Shown here one piece after another: positions 43,114 to 53,258 of a DNA stretch of 64,000 nucleotides. This DNA comes from Roseovarius tolerans (GTDB lineage Bacteria; Pseudomonadota; Alphaproteobacteria; Rhodobacterales; Rhodobacteraceae): contig NZ_FOBO01000002.1 in assembly GCF_900109855.1 (NCBI RefSeq), positions 1 to 64,000 of the forward strand, read 5' to 3'. Each line of letters starts with the position of its first letter. Positions within the stretch are counted from its first letter, which is position 1. Below the pieces are notes generated by a model. That model was given only the letters and a program-made list of their open reading frames with translations. It made no database searches and was not told the origin of the DNA. The position numbers were made by a program, and so were the translations under genes.

Positions 43114-44330
43114 TGGACGGCTCCAAATTCGAAGACACCCTTACGGGCGAACAGAAGATTCGCAACTTCAACCTTAACTTCGGACCACAACACCCTGCGG
43201 CGCATGGGGTTTTGCGTTTGGTTCTGGAATTGGACGGCGAGTTGGTCGAGCGGTGCGACCCTCATATCGGCCTGCTCCATCGCGGCACCGAGAAGCTGAT
43301 GGAAAGTCGCACCTACCTGCAGAACCTGCCCTATCTGGACCGGCTGGATTACGTGGCCCCGATGAACCAGGAACATGCGTGGTGCCTGGCCATTGAAAAG
43401 CTGACCGGGGTCGAGGTTCCGCGCCGCGCGAGCCTGATCCGGGTGCTCTACTCCGAAATCGGCCGTGTGCTGAACCACCTGCTGAACGTCACCACCCAGG
43501 CCATGGATGTGGGCGCTCTGACTCCGCCGCTCTGGGGTTTTGAAGAGCGCGAAAAGCTGATGGTCTTCTATGAACGGGCCTGTGGTGCGCGGCTGCACGC
43601 GGCGTATTTCCGTCCCGGCGGCGTGCATCAGGATCTGCCGCCTGAATTGCTCGACGATATCGAAGAGTGGGCCAAGGACTTTCCGCGCGTGCTCGATGAT
43701 ATTGACGGCATGTTGACGGAAAACCGCATCTTCAAGCAGCGCAATGCCGATATCGGCGTTGTGAGCCAGCAAGAGGCACTTGATTGGGGCTTTAGCGGCG
43801 TGATGGTGCGCGGCTCTGGCATGGCGTGGGATCTGCGTCGCGCGCAGCCCTATGAATGCTATGACGAGTTCGATTTCCTTGTTCCGGTGGGCAAGAATGG
43901 CGACTGCTATGACCGCTATCTCGTGCGGATGGAGGAAATGCGCCAGAGTCTGCGGATCATCCATCAGGCCATCGAGAAGCTGCGCGCGCCCGAGAGTCAG
44001 GGCGATATCCTCTCGCGCGGCAAGGTGACGCCGCCCAAGCGCGGCGAGATGAAGCGCTCGATGGAGGCGCTCATCCATCACTTCAAGCTCTATACCGAGG
44101 GGTTCCGCGTGCCCGAGGGCGAGGTCTATTGCGCGGTCGAGGCGCCCAAGGGGGAGTTCGGCGTTTATCTGGTGGCCGATGGTACGAACCGGCCATACCG
44201 TGCCAAGCTGCGCGCGCCGGGGTTCCTGCACCTGCAGGCGATGGACCATATCTCCAAGGGGCACCAACTGGCCGATATCGCGGCGATCATCGGCACGATG
44301 GATGTCGTCTTTGGGGAGATCGACAGGTAA
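43113..44330 (+). CDS. nuoD: NADH-quinone oxidoreductase subunit D
   Basis: A 405-residue 49-kDa-type subunit that, with NuoB, forms the quinone-binding cavity. Signatures: [14 protein letters not shown] near residue 20-34 (quinone-site His) and Asp-Tyr-Val-Ala-Pro-Met near 78; the C-terminus Asp-Val-Val-Phe-Gly-Glu-Ile-Asp-Arg is conserved. Related to [NiFe] hydrogenase large subunits but without the metal cysteines. Overlaps the next gene by one base (TAATG). Confidence 0.96.
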   Translation: MDGSKFEDTLTGEQKIRNFNLNFGPQHPAAHGVLRLVLELDGELVERCDPHIGLLHRGTEKLMESRTYLQNLPYLDRLDYVAPMNQEHAWCLAIEKLTGVEVPRRASLIRVLYSEIGRVLNHLLNVTTQAMDVGALTPPLWGFEEREKLMVFYERACGARLHAAYFRPGGVHQDLPPELLDDIEEWAKDFPRVLDDIDGMLTENRIFKQRNADIGVVSQQEALDWGFSGVMVRGSGMAWDLRRAQPYECYDEFDFLVPVGKNGDCYDRYLVRMEEMRQSLRIIHQAIEKLRAPESQGDILSRGKVTPPKRGEMKRSMEALIHHFKLYTEGFRVPEGEVYCAVEAPKGEFGVYLVADGTNRPYRAKLRAPGFLHLQAMDHISKGHQLADIAAIIGTMDVVFGEIDR

Positions 44331-45124
44331 TGAGCGCGAATTGGCTTGGCAGTGCAGCCCGAGGGGCGGGGCGAACGGCTGTGGGGTGCCTCACCGTGGG
44401 TTTGCTTTCCGGTGCCGCACAGGCGCAAGCCGTACCGTCAGAGCGGATCGAGGCCTTTGTCGCCGTGATGGCCGAGCATGGTTGTCGCATGTCACCGTTT
44501 CACGCCGACGAGGTGATGCCGGGCGCGGGCTTTGACGACAAGGTCGAGACCAAGGCGATCACCGAACAGTTGGTCAACGAGGAGCGTGCGCGCATTCTCG
44601 ACGGTCAATTGGTGGTCTTTGGCGGGGCTTGTGGTGGCAAGCTCGATTACTCGGGGCGCGAGCGGTTCTTTGCGGCGATTGCCGACAACAACTGCGTGAT
44701 GACTATCGACGAGGCCAAGCTTCTCTTGCCGCGCGTGGGCGTTGAGATGACCGAAGTGCAGCTCTTGATGGACAAGATGCTGCGCATGTCTGAAATCCGG
44801 CTCTCTTCGGACGAGAAGGCTGTGTTTCTCGAAGAAAGCCTGTGTGACAAGTTCAAGGGGCTCTCGCCGCAGATGATGGCGAGTGCGCCCGAGGCGGCGG
44901 TCGAGCCGCGCAGCGCGGATGCGCTGCGGGCCGATTTCATCGCCTATATGCAGGGGGTGGGCTGTTCGCTTGGCCGGTCCGAGGCCGACCGGCAGTTGCC
45001 CGCCGCCGGGTTTACCACGAAGGAGCTGCGACCGGTGATCGGCGCGATGCTGCGAGCGGGGGAGGCCGAGATGAACGTTGCCGACGACAGCCTGACGATC
45101 TCAGAGGAGCTCTGCCCGCGATGA
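44330..45124 (+). CDS. Exported protein with three 60-residue Cys-pair repeats
   Basis: A 264-residue protein with a signal peptide (hydrophobic core 17-30, Ala-Gln-Ala cleavage). The mature part is three tandem modules of about 60-90 residues, each with one Cys near the start (Cys52, Cys122, Cys212) and one near the end (Cys101, Cys172, Cys262), 49, 50 and 50 residues apart. Each module begins with an aromatic/Val helix and Gly/Asn-Cys, continues with an Ala-x-x-x-(Leu/Met)-Pro-x-(Ala/Val)-Gly turn and a Glu-rich helix, and closes with a Leu-x-Cys strand. A fourth copy makes up the next gene. The conserved pairs suggest a disulfide in each module in the periplasm. Located directly after nuoD with a one-base overlap. 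I do not recognise this family. Confidence 0.8.
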   Translation: MSANWLGSAARGAGRTAVGCLTVGLLSGAAQAQAVPSERIEAFVAVMAEHGCRMSPFHADEVMPGAGFDDKVETKAITEQLVNEERARILDGQLVVFGGACGGKLDYSGRERFFAAIADNNCVMTIDEAKLLLPRVGVEMTEVQLLMDKMLRMSEIRLSSDEKAVFLEESLCDKFKGLSPQMMASAPEAAVEPRSADALRADFIAYMQGVGCSLGRSEADRQLPAAGFTTKELRPVIGAMLRAGEAEMNVADDSLTISEELCPR

Positions 45125-45399
45125 GTCGGATATGTCTTGCCCTTGGCCTGCTCGGCCTGACCGCTGCCTGCGCGCTGCCGCCCGATGGGGTGAGCGAGGC
45201 CGATCTGGCGCGCTACGATTCCGCCGTGACCAGCCTTGGTTGCACGTTGGTGACCGAACCGGATTACCTGGCCGCTGGTATCCAGACCGGCCTCACGCGA
45301 GAGCAACTGCTCGAGGTGACCGCTTATAAACTTTCCTCCGGAGGCGCTGAACGGCTGCCCGAGGGAGGTATCAAATTGACCACAGGAGCCTGTGCCTGA
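45121..45399 (+). CDS. Lipoprotein with one copy of the Cys-pair module
   Basis: A 92-residue lipoprotein: short signal with lipobox Thr-Ala-Ala-Cys (acylated Cys17), then a single module with Cys41 and Cys91 exactly 50 apart, Gly-Cys-Thr-Leu-Val start, Ala-Gly-Ile-x-x-Gly-Leu turn, Glu-rich helix and Thr-Gly-Ala-Cys close. It is clearly related to the three modules of the preceding gene, which it overlaps by four bases. Product probably anchored in the outer membrane, facing the periplasm. Unrecognised family; function unknown. Confidence 0.78.
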   Translation: MSRICLALGLLGLTAACALPPDGVSEADLARYDSAVTSLGCTLVTEPDYLAAGIQTGLTREQLLEVTAYKLSSGGAERLPEGGIKLTTGACA

Positions 45400-45401
45400 G
45401 A

Positions 45402-46604
45402 ATGCTACGTCGTCTCTATCATGACCAGCCCGAGAGCTTTGCCTTCAGCCCCGCCAACCAGGCCTGGGCCGAGGGGCAGATCAGCAAGTATCCCGAGGGG
45501 CGGCAGGCAAGCGCGATCATTCCGCTCTTGTGGCGCGCGCAGGAGCAGGAGGGTTGGCTGAGCCGTCCGGCGATCGAGCATGTCGCCGACATGCTGGATA
45601 TGGATTATATCCGCGCGCTCGAGGTTGCGACCTTCTACTTCATGTTCCAGCTGCAACCTGTTGGTAACGTGGCACATTTCCAGATTTGCGGCACGACAAG
45701 CTGCATGATCTGCGGGGCCGAGGATCTGATCGGCGTGTGCAAGGAAAAGATTGCCGCCAACCCCTATGAGCTGTCGGCGGATGGCAAGTTTTCATGGGAA
45801 GAGGTGGAATGCCTCGGGGCCTGTGCCAATGCGCCGATGGCGCAGATCGGCAAGGATTACTACGAGGATCTGACCGCCGAACGGTTTGCCGAGATGATCG
45901 ACGAACTGGCGGATGGCAGGGTGCCGACACCCGGGCCGCAGAACGGGCGTTATGCGTCGGAGCCAAAGGGCGGTCTGACCAGCCTCACCGATTTCGAGAG
46001 CGGGCGCGCGCAGTATAATGGCAGCGTGCAGCTTGCGGTCGATCTGGGCGACACGATCAAGCGCATTGACGGGTCGGAGGTGCCGCTACTGACGCCGTGG
46101 CGCGACAAGGGCGCGATGCATCAGCCTGCGGCCCCGTCGGTCAAGGTGAACGAGGAACCGGTCGAGATCACGCGCAAGGTTGCCCCGGCAACCCCGGTGG
46201 ACAAAACCGGCGCGACCAAGGGCGAGGCTCAGGCCAAGACCAAGGCCAAGCCCGAGGCCTCCGCTGCCGCGAAGCCGGTTCAGGAGCCCAAAGAGCCGAA
46301 AGCCGAGGCCGGGCAGGGCACCAAGCCCGCAACGCTGGACGCCCCGCGCAAGGGCAAGGCGGACGATTTGAAAATGATCAAGGGGGTTGGCCCCAAGCTG
46401 GAGGCATTGCTGCACACGCTTGGGGTCTACCACTTCGATCAGGTGGCGAACTGGACACGAGATGAGGTCAGTTGGGTCGACCAGAACCTTGAGGGTTTCA
46501 AGGGGCGGGTCAGCCGCGACAACTGGGTTGAGCAGGCGAAACTGCTGGCTGAGGGCAAAGAGACGGAGTTCTCTGCCCGGGCCAAGAAAGGCGGGGTCTA
46601 TTGA
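45402..46604 (+). CDS. nuoE: NADH-quinone oxidoreductase subunit E with HHH-type tail
   Basis: The 24-kDa-type subunit that carries the [2Fe-2S] cluster N1a. The core (residues 1-165) has the cluster ligands in Cys-Gly-Thr-Thr-Ser-Cys and Cys-Leu-Gly-Ala-Cys. The protein is 400 residues, about twice the normal length: an Ala/Lys/Pro/Glu-rich linker (about 245-315) leads to a helix-hairpin-helix-like domain (about 318-385, Ile-Lys-Gly-Val-Gly-Pro-Lys-Leu motif). The same domain ends the next gene. This tail is known in Rhodobacterales NuoE; its role is not known to me. Confidence 0.93.
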   Translation: MLRRLYHDQPESFAFSPANQAWAEGQISKYPEGRQASAIIPLLWRAQEQEGWLSRPAIEHVADMLDMDYIRALEVATFYFMFQLQPVGNVAHFQICGTTSCMICGAEDLIGVCKEKIAANPYELSADGKFSWEEVECLGACANAPMAQIGKDYYEDLTAERFAEMIDELADGRVPTPGPQNGRYASEPKGGLTSLTDFESGRAQYNGSVQLAVDLGDTIKRIDGSEVPLLTPWRDKGAMHQPAAPSVKVNEEPVEITRKVAPATPVDKTGATKGEAQAKTKAKPEASAAAKPVQEPKEPKAEAGQGTKPATLDAPRKGKADDLKMIKGVGPKLEALLHTLGVYHFDQVANWTRDEVSWVDQNLEGFKGRVSRDNWVEQAKLLAEGKETEFSARAKKGGVY

Positions 46605-46639
46605 ACGCGCCTGCTTGATCAACAGAGGGGGTAATTGTC

Positions 46640-47398
46640 ATGTCTGATACGTCGAAACTGAGCACCTGCCAGATTGTCTGCTGGTGTCTGGCGGGATTGA
46701 CCGGAATTTTAGTGCTGTGGTCCGCGAGCGGAGCAGTCGGCTTCTTCGCGGCGCTGCTTTTGGGGGCGGCTTTCGCGGCCTTTGTGGGGCTTGCCATCAC
46801 GCGGCTGGTTTGCACGGGCTACGGTGACGGGGACGCGGGGATAAAGACCAGCGACCTGAAAGAGACGGTGCGTCAGGTCACCGGGATCACCGGCTACAAG
46901 GCCCCGTTCGACGAGGATGAGGACCATGTGCCCGCAGCCCCCAAGGCGGCCCCGGCAAAATCGGCAGCCAAGACCGAAACGGCCGATGCGCCGGTAAAAT
47001 CGGGAACGGTGCTGGACGGCGAAAAGGAACTCGCCGCGCGCAAGGGCGACTGGAAGTACGGCGATGAGGCGCAAACGTCGGCTCCCGCTGCGACAGATGA
47101 GGACGATATAGGCACCCGCCCCGAGGCGCTGAGCGCGCCCAAGGGTGGACAGGCCGACGATCTGAAACAGATCAAGGGTGTGGGGCCGAAGCTTGAGAAA
47201 CTGTGCAACGACTTGGGCTTTTACCACTTCGACCAGATCGCGGGCTGGGGCCCCGATGAAGTGGCCTGGGTCGATGCCAATATCAAGGGGTTCAAGGGCC
47301 GGGTGAGCCGCGATAACTGGGTGGCACAGGCCAAGACCCTTGCTGCGGGCGGAGAGACGGAATTCTCCAAACGCGTCGAGGGTGGCGACGTATACTGA
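46640..47398 (+). CDS. Membrane protein with NuoE-like HHH domain
   Basis: A 252-residue protein: two transmembrane helices (about 10-33 and 33-56), a low-complexity Ala/Lys/Glu/Asp linker (about 90-165), then a C-terminal helix-hairpin-helix-like domain (about 168-245) nearly identical in layout to the NuoE tail, including Lys-Gly-Val-Gly-Pro-Lys-Leu, Tyr-His-Phe-Asp-Gln and [11 protein letters not shown]. It looks like a membrane-anchored paralogue of the tail. It starts 35 bases after nuoE. A role in anchoring or assembly of complex I is plausible inference; HHH domains elsewhere bind nucleic acid. Confidence 0.85.
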   Translation: MSDTSKLSTCQIVCWCLAGLTGILVLWSASGAVGFFAALLLGAAFAAFVGLAITRLVCTGYGDGDAGIKTSDLKETVRQVTGITGYKAPFDEDEDHVPAAPKAAPAKSAAKTETADAPVKSGTVLDGEKELAARKGDWKYGDEAQTSAPAATDEDDIGTRPEALSAPKGGQADDLKQIKGVGPKLEKLCNDLGFYHFDQIAGWGPDEVAWVDANIKGFKGRVSRDNWVAQAKTLAAGGETEFSKRVEGGDVY

Positions 47399-47407
47399 CG
47401 AAGATGG

Positions 47408-47632
47408 ATGATGTCGGACAAGGAGGCAGAAACAGCTCGCAAGGGGCGCTTTACCGCGATGGTGATCGCGGGCACTGGTGTGCTCTGGGTTCTCGCGACA
47501 TTCATCGGCGACGAAATAGGGCTCAGCCAGCGCGTGCGCGCGCTGTTTGACCTGATGGCATTGGCGGGGTTCATCTGGGCCTTCGTCTTGATCTACCAAA
47601 TCTGGCGTGCGCGTCAGGACAAGCAGGGGTAA
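47408..47632 (+). CDS. Small two-helix membrane protein in the nuo operon (DUF5337-like)
   Basis: A 74-residue protein with an N-terminal charged stretch, two hydrophobic helices (about 16-35 and 45-66) and a basic C-terminus ending Arg-Gln-Asp-Lys-Gln-Gly. It occupies the place of the small DUF5337-type frame between the HHH gene and nuoF in Rhodobacterales nuo operons. Start could be 47408 or the adjacent ATG 47411. Function unknown. Confidence 0.75.
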   Translation: MMSDKEAETARKGRFTAMVIAGTGVLWVLATFIGDEIGLSQRVRALFDLMALAGFIWAFVLIYQIWRARQDKQG

Positions 47633-47636
47633 CGGG

Positions 47637-48932
47637 ATGCTGAAAGACGAAGACCGTATCTTTACCAATCTCTACGGGATGCATGACCGCAGCCTCAGGG
47701 GTGCGCAGGCGCGTGGACATTGGGATGGCACGGCGAAAATCCTGCAGAACGGTCGCGCCTGGATCGTCGATCAGATGAAGGCAAGCGGGCTGCGCGGGCG
47801 CGGCGGCGCGGGTTTTCCGACCGGGCTCAAGTGGTCCTTCATGCCAAAGGAAAGCGACGGGCGGCCGGCTTATCTGGTGGTGAATGCGGATGAGTCGGAG
47901 CCCGGCACCTGCAAGGACCGCGAGATCATGCGCCATGATCCGCACACGCTGATCGAGGGCTGTCTGATCGCCAGCTTCGCGATGAACGCGCATGCCTGCT
48001 ACATCTACATTCGCGGTGAATATATCCGTGAGAAAGAGGCGTTGCAGGCCGCCATCGACGAGGCCTATGAGGCTGGGCTGGTGGGCCGCAATGCCTGCAA
48101 GTCGGGTTGGGATTTCGACATCTACCTCGTGCACGGTGCGGGGGCCTATATCTGCGGCGAGGAAACCGCCCTGCTCGAAAGCCTTGAGGGCAAGAAGGGC
48201 ATGCCGCGGATGAAGCCGCCGTTTCCGGCTGGGGCGGGGCTTTATGGCTGCCCCACAACCGTGAACAACGTCGAATCCATCGCCGTGGTACCGACCATCC
48301 TGCGGCGTGGGCCGGAATGGTTCTCGTCCTTTGGTCGGGCCAACAACGCGGGCACCAAGATCTTTGCGGTCTCGGGTCATGTGAACAATCCCTGCGTTGT
48401 CGAAGAGACGATGTCGATCTCCTTCGAGGAGCTGATCGAGCGGCATTGCGGCGGCATCCGCGGCGGCTGGGACAATCTCAAGGCGGTCATTCCCGGTGGC
48501 TCTTCGGTGCCCTGCGTGCGCGGCGAGAACATCAAGGACGCGATCATGGATTTCGACGCGCTCAAGGAGGTGGGGTCGAGCCTCGGTACCGCAGCCGTGA
48601 TCGTGATGGACAAGGATACCGACATCATCAAGGCGATCTGGCGGCTGTCGAAATTCTACAAGCATGAAAGCTGTGGTCAGTGCACGCCCTGTCGTGAGGG
48701 CACCGGCTGGATGATGCGGGTGATGGACCGTCTGGTGCGCGGCGAGGCCGAGGTCGAGGAGATCGATATGCTCTTTCAGGTGACCAAGCAGGTCGAGGGG
48801 CATACGATCTGCGCCCTGGGCGATGCGGCGGCCTGGCCGATTCAGGGCCTGATCCGCAATTTCCGCGACGAGATCGAGGACCGTATCAAGGCCAAGCGGG
48901 CCGGGCGCATGAGCGCCGTGGCGGCGGAGTGA
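47637..48932 (+). CDS. nuoF: NADH-quinone oxidoreductase subunit F
   Basis: The NADH-binding 51-kDa subunit (431 residues), with FMN and cluster N3. Signatures: [10 protein letters not shown] (NADH/FMN) near residue 56-66, Tyr-Ile-Cys-Gly-Glu-Glu-Thr-Ala-Leu (FMN) near 172 and the N3 ligands in [12 protein letters not shown] near 344-355, with the last Cys about 40 residues on (Ile-Cys-Ala-Leu-Gly). Starts four bases after the DUF5337-like gene. Confidence 0.96.
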   Translation: MLKDEDRIFTNLYGMHDRSLRGAQARGHWDGTAKILQNGRAWIVDQMKASGLRGRGGAGFPTGLKWSFMPKESDGRPAYLVVNADESEPGTCKDREIMRHDPHTLIEGCLIASFAMNAHACYIYIRGEYIREKEALQAAIDEAYEAGLVGRNACKSGWDFDIYLVHGAGAYICGEETALLESLEGKKGMPRMKPPFPAGAGLYGCPTTVNNVESIAVVPTILRRGPEWFSSFGRANNAGTKIFAVSGHVNNPCVVEETMSISFEELIERHCGGIRGGWDNLKAVIPGGSSVPCVRGENIKDAIMDFDALKEVGSSLGTAAVIVMDKDTDIIKAIWRLSKFYKHESCGQCTPCREGTGWMMRVMDRLVRGEAEVEEIDMLFQVTKQVEGHTICALGDAAAWPIQGLIRNFRDEIEDRIKAKRAGRMSAVAAE

Positions 48933-49300
48933 CTGGTTTGAACATATACGCTAACATAACAGGCATGCTGCGGGGCACGGGGATCGTCGCTCTTTCTCTC
49001 GTGTTGCTGGCAGGCTGTGCCGAGCGCGACGAACGCGTTATTTTCGACGGCAACTACTATCCTGCCAAAAGCAAAGGCGAGAAGGCGGAACGTCGTGACT
49101 TTACCGCCTCTGTGCGGCGTGTGTCGCGGGGGCCTGAGGGGGCGCGAAAAGCTGTTCTGCACGAGGCAACGCGCTATTGCCTGCTGAATTTCGGTACCTC
49201 CGAGATCGAATGGGCCGGTGTGCCTGCGGGTGGTGAGGGGCCGGTCTATGCCCGCGCGGGCGACAGCCTGTCGGTGAGCGGACGCTGCATCATATGGTGA
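48929..49300 (+). CDS. Lipoprotein in the nuo operon
   Basis: A 123-residue lipoprotein starting with GTG inside the nuoF stop (GTGA). The signal ends with lipobox Leu-Ala-Gly-Cys (Cys30). The mature domain is small, with Cys88 and Cys120 and a Phe-x-Ala-Ser-Val-Arg-Arg start. An internal ATG at 48965 (residue 13) would give a more compact signal peptide and is a good alternative start. It resembles the lipoprotein after nuoG in layout. Unknown function. Confidence 0.7.
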   Translation: MTGLNIYANITGMLRGTGIVALSLVLLAGCAERDERVIFDGNYYPAKSKGEKAERRDFTASVRRVSRGPEGARKAVLHEATRYCLLNFGTSEIEWAGVPAGGEGPVYARAGDSLSVSGRCIIW

Positions 49301-49427
49301 AACCACGCATCATATCAGGGGCTTGTCCTGCTTGTTATTGCATGACAGGTGCCTGCATGTCCATCTCTGGCGGAAAAGGGGTGTCGATCTGCGTGCGCCC
49401 CGACATCCGCATGAAAGGAGATCTGTG

Positions 49428-49829
49428 ATGCGTGTGATTGTTGCTGGCGCCCTCGTCCTTGCACTTGGTGCAGGTTCGGTTCAGTCCAAACCCGGACTGG
49501 CGAGTGAAACGGATATCAATGCGGGCCTTCTGGCCGTCGGGATCGCCGACGAGATCCGCAAGAATTGCGACAGTATCGGCGGTCGTGTCATCAAGGCGCT
49601 GTTTTACATGAACAGTCTCAAGCAGCGCGCGCGCGAGCGAGGCTACAGCGAGGCCGAGATCGACGCCTATGTGGACAACAAGGCTGAGAAACGGAAGATG
49701 CGCCACAAGGGCGAAGCCTATATGGCCGCCAAGGGCGTGGATCCCGAAAAACCCGAAACGTTCTGCGATCTGGGGCGGGCGGAAATTGCCGCAGAGTCCC
49801 CGATCGGGAAGTTCCTGACAAAAGAGTAG
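49428..49829 (+). CDS. Exported protein in the nuo operon (DUF5333-like)
   Basis: A 133-residue secreted protein; signal peptide of about 20 residues with Gln-Ser before the mature part. The mature protein is helical, with two cysteines (Cys47 and Cys113) that could pair, and a charged Arg-Gly-Tyr-Ser-Glu-Ala-Glu-Ile-Asp-Ala-Tyr helix. It has the place and features of the DUF5333 family of Rhodobacterales. ATG 49428 has AAAGGAG seven bases upstream. It lies six bases before nuoG. Confidence 0.78.
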   Translation: MRVIVAGALVLALGAGSVQSKPGLASETDINAGLLAVGIADEIRKNCDSIGGRVIKALFYMNSLKQRARERGYSEAEIDAYVDNKAEKRKMRHKGEAYMAAKGVDPEKPETFCDLGRAEIAAESPIGKFLTKE

Positions 49830-49835
49830 ACGGAT

Positions 49836-51824
49836 ATGGCTGACCTACGAAAGATCATCATCGACGATCAGGAGATCGAGGTCGAGGGCGCGATGACCCT
49901 CATTCAGGCCTGTGAAGAGGCCGGCGTCGAAATTCCGCGTTTCTGCTATCATGAGCGGCTTTCCATCGCGGGCAACTGCCGGATGTGTCTGGTCGAGGTC
50001 GTGGGCGGCCCGCCGAAGCCGGCGGCAAGCTGTGCCATGCAGGTCAAGGATCTGCGGCCCGGGCCCGAGGGGCAACCGCCGGTGGTCAAGACCAACAGCC
50101 CGATGGTCAAGAAGGCGCGCGAGGGGGTGATGGAGTTCCTTCTCATCAATCACCCGCTCGATTGCCCGATCTGTGATCAGGGCGGCGAGTGCGATCTGCA
50201 GGATCAGGCGATGGCCTATGGCGTAGATTTCAGCCGCTACCGCGAGCCCAAGCGCGCGACCGAGGATCTCGATCTCGGCCCGCTGGTCGAGACGCATATG
50301 ACGCGCTGCATTTCCTGCACCCGCTGCGTGCGCTTCACCACTGAGGTGGCAGGCGTGCACGTGATGGGGCAAACGGGCCGCGGCGAAGATGCCGAGATCA
50401 CCACCTATCTGGGCGAGATCATCGACAGCAACCTGCAGGGCAACATCATCGACCTGTGCCCGGTGGGGGCGCTGGTGTCGAAACCCTACGCCTTTACCGC
50501 GCGGCCCTGGGAATTGACGAAGACCGAGACCATCGATGTGATGGACGCGCTCGGGTCCTCCATCCGCGTGGATTGCAAGGGCCGCGAAGTGATGCGCATC
50601 CTGCCGCGCAACCATGACGGCACCAACGAGGAATGGATTTCCGACAAGACGCGCTTTGTCTGGGACGGGCTGCGCCGTCAGCGTCTGGACCGGCCTTATA
50701 TCCGCGAGAACGGCAAGCTGCGTGCGGCGACATGGGGTGAGGCTTTGGGCAAGGTGGCCGAGGCGATCAAGGGCGCGAAAAAGCTGACCGGTCTGGTCGG
50801 CGATATGGCCCCAGTCGAGGCGGTCTATGCGCTCAGGGGCCTGATCGAAGGGCAGGGCGGGGCGGTTGAGTGCCGCACCGACAAGGCGCGGCTGCCTGCG
50901 GGCAATCGTAGCGCCTATGTCGGTAATGTCGCCGTGGAAGACCTTGATACGGCAAAGAATTTCATCCTGATCGGGAGCGACCCGAACCTCGAGGCCCCGG
51001 TGCTGAATGCACGCATCCGCAAGGCCTGGATCAATGGGGCGGATGTCACCGTGGTGGGCCCCAAGGTGGACCTGACCTATGACTATACCCATGCAGGCAC
51101 GGACCGGGCCGCTTTGGATGGTTTGAAGGTTCCCGAAGATGCGATTGTGATCGTCGGACAAGGTGCCCTGCAAGAGGTCGATGGCGAGGCGGTGCTCGCC
51201 GCTGCGCAGGCGCTGACCGGTCGGATGCTGGTGCTGCACACCGCCGCTGCCCGGGTGGGGGCGCTGGATGTAGGGGCCGTGACCGAGGGCGGTTTGGATG
51301 CCGCCATCGACGGCGCGGACGTGATCTACAATCTCGGTGCCGACGAGGTCGAGATCGCAGACGGCCCCTTCGTGATCTATCAGGGCAGCCATGGCGACCG
51401 GGGCGCGCATCGTGCCGATGTTATCCTGCCCGGCGCGGCCTATACCGAGGAGCAGGGCCTGTTCGTCAACACCGAAGGCCGCCCGCAATTGGCACTGCGC
51501 GCCGGGTTCGCGCCCGGCGAGGCCAAGGAAAACTGGGCGATCCTGCGCGCGCTCTCGGGCGAGTTGGGGGCGACACTGCCCTATGACAGCATGGCGCAGC
51601 TGCGTCAAGCGCTGGTCAAGGATGTGCCGCATCTCAAGAAAATCGACCGCGTGCCGGAGAACGACTGGCAGCCGCTGCCCAAGGCCAAGCTGGGCAAGGC
51701 CGATTTCCGACTGGCGATCAAGGATTTCTACCTGACCAATCCGATCGCACGGTCGAGCGAATTGATGGCGGAATTGAGCGCCAATGCCAAGGCGCGCGCC
51801 AATCAGCCGATGGCGGCAGAGTGA
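49836..51824 (+). CDS. nuoG: NADH-quinone oxidoreductase subunit G
   Basis: The 75-kDa subunit (662 residues) with clusters N1b, N4 and N5. Visible ligands: Cys-Tyr-His-Glu then Asn-Cys-Arg-Met-Cys (N1b), His-x3-Cys-x2-Cys-x5-Cys in [14 protein letters not shown] (N5 type), and Cys-Ile-Ser-Cys-Thr-Arg-Cys with a later Cys-Pro (N4). The molybdopterin-like C-terminal domain is shorter than in E. coli and has no N7 cysteines that I can see. Followed by a lipoprotein gene overlapping by four bases. Confidence 0.95.
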   Translation: MADLRKIIIDDQEIEVEGAMTLIQACEEAGVEIPRFCYHERLSIAGNCRMCLVEVVGGPPKPAASCAMQVKDLRPGPEGQPPVVKTNSPMVKKAREGVMEFLLINHPLDCPICDQGGECDLQDQAMAYGVDFSRYREPKRATEDLDLGPLVETHMTRCISCTRCVRFTTEVAGVHVMGQTGRGEDAEITTYLGEIIDSNLQGNIIDLCPVGALVSKPYAFTARPWELTKTETIDVMDALGSSIRVDCKGREVMRILPRNHDGTNEEWISDKTRFVWDGLRRQRLDRPYIRENGKLRAATWGEALGKVAEAIKGAKKLTGLVGDMAPVEAVYALRGLIEGQGGAVECRTDKARLPAGNRSAYVGNVAVEDLDTAKNFILIGSDPNLEAPVLNARIRKAWINGADVTVVGPKVDLTYDYTHAGTDRAALDGLKVPEDAIVIVGQGALQEVDGEAVLAAAQALTGRMLVLHTAAARVGALDVGAVTEGGLDAAIDGADVIYNLGADEVEIADGPFVIYQGSHGDRGAHRADVILPGAAYTEEQGLFVNTEGRPQLALRAGFAPGEAKENWAILRALSGELGATLPYDSMAQLRQALVKDVPHLKKIDRVPENDWQPLPKAKLGKADFRLAIKDFYLTNPIARSSELMAELSANAKARANQPMAAE

Positions 51825-52210
51825 AAATGGCGGTCGCGATCATAACGCCTCTGGCGCTGGCCGTTTCGGGCTGCGCCGAGCCGGGCGCGCCATCGGCGTT
51901 TCAGCCCGACTATCAGGGCGTCGAGACGCGGCTGCTGGCCGGTGACCTGGTGAATTTCCACGTCACCATGCGCGGCGCGCGGGGGGCTGAAGACGTTGAT
52001 CGCTATGCCGAATGTGCCGCCGCGCAATACACGCTGATCCGGGGCTACGGTTTTGCACGTCATGTGCGCACGAATGTGAGTGAAGAGGGTGGCATCTGGC
52101 AGGGCGATGCGGTTTATACGGTCTCGGCGGCGCTGCCGCGTGGCCTGAAGACGATCGACGCCGAAGTCACGGCCGCGAATTGCGCGGAAAACGGAATACC
52201 GATGGTGTGA
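51821..52210 (+). CDS. Lipoprotein in the nuo operon, second
   Basis: A 129-residue lipoprotein; the signal has lipobox Val-Ser-Gly-Cys (Cys18). The mature part contains Cys66 and Cys122. The stretch [13 protein letters not shown] resembles the Asp-Phe-Thr-Ala-Ser-Val-Arg-Arg stretch in the lipoprotein after nuoF, so the two may be paralogues. GTG start 51821 lies inside the nuoG stop; an ATG two codons later is alternative. Function unknown. Confidence 0.7.
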   Translation: MKMAVAIITPLALAVSGCAEPGAPSAFQPDYQGVETRLLAGDLVNFHVTMRGARGAEDVDRYAECAAAQYTLIRGYGFARHVRTNVSEEGGIWQGDAVYTVSAALPRGLKTIDAEVTAANCAENGIPMV

Positions 52211-52217
52211 GGACCTG

Positions 52218-53255
52218 ATGGCTGAATTCTTGACTACCCCGCTCGGGACCCTGGTGATCATCGTTGCACAATGCCTTGCGGTGGTGGGCTTCGTGATGGT
52301 GTCGCTGCTGTTTCTCGTCTACGGCGACCGCAAGATCTGGGCTGCCGTGCAGATGCGGCGCGGCCCCAATGTCGTGGGTGTCTGGGGCCTGCTGCAGACC
52401 GTCGCCGATGCATTGAAATACGTGGTGAAAGAGATCGTCGTGCCGGCGGGGGCCGACAAGGCGGTGTTCATGCTGGCCCCGATGACGAGTTTCGTGCTGG
52501 CGATCCTTGCCTGGGCGGTCATCCCGCTCAACGAAGGCTGGGTGCTGTCGGATATCAACGTGGCCGTGCTCTTCGTCTTCGCCGTCTCCTCGCTGGAGGT
52601 GTACGGCGTGATCATGGGCGGATGGGCGTCAAACTCCAAATATCCCTTCCTTGGCTCGTTGCGCTCGGCCGCGCAGATGATTTCCTACGAGGTCTCGATT
52701 GGTCTCATCATCATCGGGGTGATCATCTCCACCGGTTCGCTCAATTTCGGGGCCATCGTGGCGGCGCAGGATACGGCTTACGGGTTTTTCGGCTGGTACT
52801 GGCTGCCGCACCTGCCGATGGTGTTCCTGTTCTTCATCTCTGCGCTGGCTGAGACCAACCGCCCGCCCTTCGACCTGCCCGAGGCCGAATCGGAACTGGT
52901 GGCGGGCTATCAGGTGGAATATTCCTCGACGCCGTTCCTGTTGTTCATGGCCGGGGAATATATCGCCATTTTCCTGATGTGCGCGCTCACGTCGCTGTTG
53001 TTCTTCGGCGGCTGGCTGTCGCCCATTCCGGGCCTGCCCGATGGCGTGGTTTGGATGGTCGGTAAGATGGCGTTCTTCTTCTTCATCTTCGCCATGGTCA
53101 AGGCGATTACCCCGCGGTATCGCTACGACCAGTTGATGCGCATCGGCTGGAAAGTGTTCCTGCCCATGTCGATCGGCTGGGTCGTGATCGTGGCGTTCCT
53201 TGCGAAATTCGAAGTGTTCGGCGGGTTCTGGGCCCGTTGGGCGATTGGAGGCTGA
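52218..53255 (+). CDS. nuoH: NADH-quinone oxidoreductase subunit H
   Basis: Membrane subunit homologous to ND1 (345 residues, eight helices), at the junction with the peripheral arm and quinone entry. The family signatures [15 protein letters not shown] near residue 35-49 and [14 protein letters not shown] near 215-228 are complete. It starts seven bases after the lipoprotein gene. Confidence 0.96.
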   Translation: MAEFLTTPLGTLVIIVAQCLAVVGFVMVSLLFLVYGDRKIWAAVQMRRGPNVVGVWGLLQTVADALKYVVKEIVVPAGADKAVFMLAPMTSFVLAILAWAVIPLNEGWVLSDINVAVLFVFAVSSLEVYGVIMGGWASNSKYPFLGSLRSAAQMISYEVSIGLIIIGVIISTGSLNFGAIVAAQDTAYGFFGWYWLPHLPMVFLFFISALAETNRPPFDLPEAESELVAGYQVEYSSTPFLLFMAGEYIAIFLMCALTSLLFFGGWLSPIPGLPDGVVWMVGKMAFFFFIFAMVKAITPRYRYDQLMRIGWKVFLPMSIGWVVIVAFLAKFEVFGGFWARWAIGG

Positions 53256-53258
53256 TCC

